Part shown: positions 60,029-64,000 of the stretch, piece by piece
Numbering within the stretch: the stretch's first letter is position 1
Layout of the letters: each line of letters starts with the position of its first letter
Assembly (NCBI GenBank): GCA_036320915.1
Contig: JAXBDG010000002.1
Coordinates: 2,480,001 to 2,544,000, forward strand
DNA: 64,000 nucleotides
Direction of reading: 5' to 3'
Origin: Linnemannia elongata
Lineage: Eukaryota > Mortierellomycota > Mortierellomycetes > Mortierellales > Mortierellaceae
Program-made: the position numbers and the translations under genes
Notes under the pieces: model-generated
Seen by the model: the letters and a program-made list of their open reading frames with translations, nothing else
Databases searched by the model: none
Told to the model about the DNA's origin: nothing

Positions 60029-60219
60029 TAGCGGAACTGTTCCCTTGATGCGATGGTATCACAAGAAACGTCACAATGACTTTTTTTGACCCTTGCACTG
60101 AGGGAGAGATGGTGCCATCGTCTGGTACCAATTTGAGGGCGCTTTGGGGTATCTGTATCCTGGTCCTGTGAATGTTTACATCCTTGTTTATCATCGGTGC
60201 AAAGAATCTGATAAGTAAG
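60029..60219 (+). pseudogene. DUF5648-like copy 3, relic
   Basis: Pieces of the repeat remain: GTVPLMRWYHK, then after stops a (W)YQFEGALGYLYPGPV segment. Stops and shifts make it non-functional. Confidence 0.6.
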
Positions 60220-60675
60220 AATCTGGATCTTGATATTAGAGGTCTTTCTTAGCTTTTTTGTCCGCTTTTACCTTGCGAAATAACAAGAGAGAATAAAGCC
60301 CATTCTTTCTTACTAATTGAACAGCACACAAAATATTTGAGTTGTTGCTTCTGGAACATTGCCTGCTCCTGCGAACGCAATCAAATGTCTAGGTCGAAAA
60401 CCTGCGCGCTTTCCTTCGTCTGCCTCCGAAAATGAGATCTTTTCCTCGGTTCCATTTCATTGAAAGTCGCCCTTTTAATTTCATTTTTTGCAGAGTGTTA
60501 TTGCGCCCATTTCAGGGTGCCAGAAAATAATAGTGTCGATATGCTGTGCTGATTTGAACCACTTGGAGAAGTCCATGCAATTCTCGTTAATAAGTGGGAT
60601 ATGAGGAACCCTTCTGTGACCATTTTCTCAAGTCCACATACTGGAACTTTGCTACGGTGGTGGCACTAGGATCTG

Positions 60676-60812
60676 AATAATCACTTCTATACAACACATC
60701 CGCGTGTGGGAAATGGAACCGTCCTCTGGATACCTTTTTGAGGGAATCGCAGGATATCATTATGCCGAGCTCACTCTTGACACCATCCCTCATTTCCGCT
60801 AGTACAGGCGAT
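60676..60812 (+). pseudogene. DUF5648-like copy 4, relic
   Basis: The segment NHFYTTHPR, then SGYLFEGIAGYHYAEL and TIPHFR, matches the last repeat of copy 1 but is frame-shifted. It is the right-most trace of the array. Confidence 0.55.
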
Positions 60813-61421
60813 CTGCTGGGGATGAGGGTGTTTCGCAATAAGATCACTATCACTTTATTTTTTTTATTCTCCCTTTACCTCTGCTGCCAATGACTGCCAT
60901 AATAAATGTTGCGCCTTTCGTACCTGTTTGCAATATGCTTCGTGTGTGTGTGCACACCGAGGGGGATAATTTCTGCTGATCGTTCAAAAGATTTCATTGA
61001 GCCTGCACAAGCAAGCAGCCAGGGAAGCGGAAAAGTCCTGCTCTGACAGTTCAAGATCCGAGGCGCATCGCCGTTGTTCGGTTGTGGTCCGGTCGAGCTA
61101 TGAGATGTCGTGGTCATATCCGTTTTCGAAAGGTGATGAGGATATCGGCGGAATACGGGGGAAGAGGTATGTGAGAGAGGGAGATTATCATAACAAAGAG
61201 AGGGGAAGAAAAAGTGCTTAAAAACAAATGATTTCTGCATGATCATTCCTCTTTCCCGTTTGTGTTCTGTTTATTGATGATACATGTGGGACAAAAGGGC
61301 GGTACCAAAACACTACCAAAACAGCAGCAATGAACAACAGGAGACAAAAAAAAATATGCACCACCGCCTCGCGCACATATCAAGACCAGCCATCCATAAA
61401 GAATCTGGCATTTTTTTTCTT
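60813..61421. other. Intergenic, nothing identified
   Basis: No gene is supported. A short minus-strand stretch in the frame 60875-61246 (FERSAEIIPLG) resembles the end of monooxygenase exon 1, too short to call with confidence. Confidence 0.35.
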
Positions 61422-61982
61422 CTACTTGGTCATAGGGATGGCGTCCTCCTCAATATCCTTGAACTCCTTGGCCGCAGAAAGATCAGGACCACGGACCAAC
61501 GTAACAAGAACCTCGACAAGCGCGAAGAATCCAGTGATCTCAGGGAAGAACATGTAGCTCTGGAAGATATGGCGATCAGCACCAGTACAGGCAAAGGGGT
61601 CGAGGAACCCAGCATCGGTGGTTCTGTCGATGAACTTGGCGTGACGGATCTTGGCATCAATTGCACGGAGCTGAAGACTAAGGAGGAATAGGGCTAGGAG
61701 AGATAACAGCGAGGCACGGATGTACTGATGGACGGTGGACAGAGACTTGCCCCAGATGGAGTAGACGTAGGCAAAGAGGAGGAGGACGGAGACGAGGATA
61801 AGCATGTAGTCGCGCCAGTAGAATTCGATAATGGCGTCGCTGTCGAGTTCGGACAGGCCCTTGTTGTTCTTGGGCATGACATAACCATAGTAAACAGAGA
61901 CGATGATCAGGTTGATCAGTGCCAGGAGTGCAACCCAAACTCGCAGGCCGAACAGTGCAGAGGTCAAGGGAGGCCGTTGCAT
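61422..61982 (-). CDS. Four-helix membrane protein, paralogue 5 (186 aa)
   Basis: A single exon; start at ATG 61982 (MQRPPLTSALFGLRVW), stop at 61422. Features: NLIIVSVYYGYV in helix 1, YWRDYMLILVSVLLLFAYVYSIWGK for helix 2, YIRASLLSLLALFLLSLQLRAI in helix 3, DPFACTG in the loop and FFALVEVLVTLVRGP in helix 4. It is closer to paralogues 1 and 2 than to 3 and 4. The second loop cysteine kept in the other four is absent (ADRHIF), so the proposed disulfide cannot form. The tail is longer and acidic (FKDIEEDAIPMTK). Confidence 0.85.
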   Translation of the reverse strand: MQRPPLTSALFGLRVWVALLALINLIIVSVYYGYVMPKNNKGLSELDSDAIIEFYWRDYMLILVSVLLLFAYVYSIWGKSLSTVHQYIRASLLSLLALFLLSLQLRAIDAKIRHAKFIDRTTDAGFLDPFACTGADRHIFQSYMFFPEITGFFALVEVLVTLVRGPDLSAAKEFKDIEEDAIPMTK

Positions 61983-62275
61983 GATGAACAAAAAAGCTTA
62001 TGAGGAGAACGAAATATGGAGATTTGGCTGTGGATTTTTTTTGTTTGTTGAGACTGATGAGTGTATTGAAGATACGACAGGAGAATGCATCGACGCGACA
62101 TGCATCTTATATTTTTCATACCGAGGTTTGATGTACAGTACAGTTGAGCTGATTGATAGTCAGACACGCCGCTTATGCCGCACGAGCCCCTCGTATGGTC
62201 GTCATTTCGGTCCTTGGCTTTGTTTTTTTCTCCGAAAGCTCAACTAGTCAAATGGGGACAGAGGAAATCAGACAG

Positions 62276-62279
<4 letters not shown>

Positions 62280-62348
<69 letters not shown>

Positions 62349-62390
62349 AAGAGAGAGAGAGAAAGAAAGAGAGAGAAAGAGAGAGAGAGG
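62280..62390 (+). repeat. (GA)n microsatellite, ~110 bp
   Basis: A nearly pure GA dinucleotide run with a few AAAG interruptions on the right lies ~300 bp upstream of paralogue 5 (CT-rich on its sense strand). Confidence 0.95.
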
Positions 62391-64000
62391 TTGAAAAAAA
62401 AAAAGCATCGATAGAGGTGCACGAGTAAAAAGCGTGAGAGGGTCATGGGAAAAAATCAAGGATTTGTATGTATAAAGGAGAGAGATAGAGAAAACTGATC
62501 TCAGCATCAGCCAAGCGTCTAAATTTAAAGGAGCGTTCCATCGCTTCGCACTATTAACCTTCTTTATGATACCACCCACGTTTATTTTGTATTACGGGAC
62601 GCAAGGTCTTGAGCGGCGCGTTCACTTCGAAAACAAAAAAGAGGGGGCTTCTAGACCATCACTCACGAACAAATGAGAACTGTAATTAACGCGCAGCTAA
62701 GAACTCTCAGCACGTTCTTATCACCTTGCTCAACAACATCACCCACCCGCTCGGATACAGCCCAAGTGCCAAGAAAAAAAAAGTTGATGTGTTTTAACAT
62801 TGAGTGAAGAAAAGTCCTCGTCCGTTCTTGAAGTGACACAATGTAGTATCGGATGATCAATGCATGTTTTTTTTTCGGGGACGACCCTCCATGTCCAGGT
62901 ACAAAGGGCCTTTCCTAAGACCTCTGAACTGTGTCCATCGAAGCTAGGCAAAAGAGCGATTATTTATCGAACTTGGTTTTATGCATTGAAATCTCTCCCG
63001 TAAATGCATTTCCCTCGTCATGATACTGAACATGTTGACCTTGTTACTGTACCCACCGTCAGCCAGTTGTAGACCTTGGCACTGAGTTGCTGCAGTCCAG
63101 GGTGGATCGAAAGTCGATATGGAGGATCAACGATCTTTGTTGAGGAAGAAACAACTCTGTGAAATCAGATGCGATATAGGAATAGCCACCATCGCCTCCG
63201 ACAATGTCGGTGGTGATGTCGGTGACACCCTTTTGGTAGAGGGTTTCGAGGGTGTGGCGCACGTCGTCGATCTCTTCAAACTCGATCAAGGTGATAATGA
63301 GGAAATTGACACCGATGGTTGGGCGGCCCTGAGCTAGTAAGAGACGGTGCAGTTCCCGACGCCGAGCTCGGTCGCCTCTGAATAAACAGGAGGGGAAGAA
63401 GGTGGAGGAAGTGGAAGAGGTGGAGGAACTGAAGTATTCGCAGGCAAGAGAGAAGGAAGTGCCGGAGCAGCCTGGGCATAGTGCCTGTTAAATAGCCCTC
63501 GCTAGCTGAAGGCGAAATCCTGTGGTGTTTCTCGGACGAGAAGGATATTAGATCACGCCTGTGAACAATCCAGCACTGGCGGTAGGAGGCTGAAGTGGTG
63601 TTTGTTGAGCAAGGCAGACATTCTTGATATAAGATGCCGTATCAGTAAACACAGGTACGAAAACTGTGGCGTGATGACCCTCTTATCCTCAACAATGATT
63701 AAATCCCTCGAGATGGTACACCTGAGCTCAGAGCAAATAGAAGGGCTGTCGGACAAGATGATACTAGACAGTAAATACAGCGTCTGAGGATAAGTCTTAA
63801 TTCCCAGTTTCCAGTATGGATCTCGGCCAACACCCGTGATCCCATCATTTTCATAGCATTCAAAACGTCCAAAAGTCATGCACGGCCAGCCAGTTGTAAC
63901 TATGTCGCTTGTCCGCGCGCTATCGACCCATGGACGGTGTCAAGGGTGGCTTCTAGTTGACGTTGTCCTCGTGCTGTCCTTTGACGCTGTTCCCTTATTT
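62391..64000. other. Unassigned right end with coding-like fragments
   Basis: On the minus strand, fragments at ~63480-63060 (GRPTIGVNFLI, IEFEEIDDVRHTLETLYQKG, then a switch of frame to PGLQQLSAKVYNWL) and ~63920-63560 (YNWLAVHDF, FGRFECYENDG) look coding but need frame changes. A YNWL(T/A)V word occurs in both. I cannot name a family; it may be a decayed or multi-exon gene continuing past the window. Confidence 0.25.

Overview
This window is nuclear DNA from a filamentous fungus, most likely a member of the Mortierellaceae (Mortierella/Linnemannia group). The clearest evidence is the delta-9 acyl-CoA desaturase with fused cytochrome b5 domain at 41963-43645, whose sequence matches the well-known Mortierella alpina enzyme family. 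The genes are multi-exonic with GT-AG introns (one GC-AG), have long pyrimidine-rich 5' leaders and AATAAA-type 3' ends. No bacterial operons, tRNA, rRNA or CRISPR arrays were seen.

Region 1 (1-27.5 kb) is a tandem array of class A flavoprotein monooxygenase genes, all on the + strand. Five copies are intact (3748-5914, 6520-8690, 13147-15359, 22191-24367, 24940-27118). Each has the same eight exons, including 17-nt and 11-nt microexons, and encodes 481-487 residues. One terminal exon lies at the left edge. Two copies are broken (747-2813, 10824-12016) and two are relics (20791-21310, 27256-27454). Six upstream regions carry the same ~19-bp element about 235-330 bp before the ATG. The array looks built from repeated two-gene units with later exchange between copies. 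Embedded in it are a fragment resembling the C-terminus of a ThrE/Prm10-like transporter, a divergent pair of small paralogous unknown genes, a 21-bp minisatellite and an unrelated 852-residue protein gene (17832-20481).

Region 2 (27.8-43.7 kb) is conserved housekeeping sequence: an Ark1/Prk1/AAK1-type kinase (-), a long-chain acyl-CoA synthetase (-), a Trf4/5-type non-canonical poly(A) polymerase (-) and the delta-9 desaturase (+). The synthetase and desaturase both act in fatty-acid activation and desaturation, but there is no evidence that they are co-regulated.

Region 3 (44-62 kb) is fast evolving. Five paralogous single-exon four-helix membrane proteins (45358, 48493, 54406, 56440, 61422; all -) are spread over 17 kb. 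Between them lie a six-cysteine secreted peptide, an F-box-like/LRR protein, a decaying array of DUF5648-like repeat proteins (58.2-60.8 kb, +), and two strongly decayed monooxygenase relics on the - strand. The last ~1.5 kb holds only coding-like fragments that I could not assemble.

Exon boundaries were read by eye from splice consensus and reading-frame continuity among paralogues; no search or alignment program was used.
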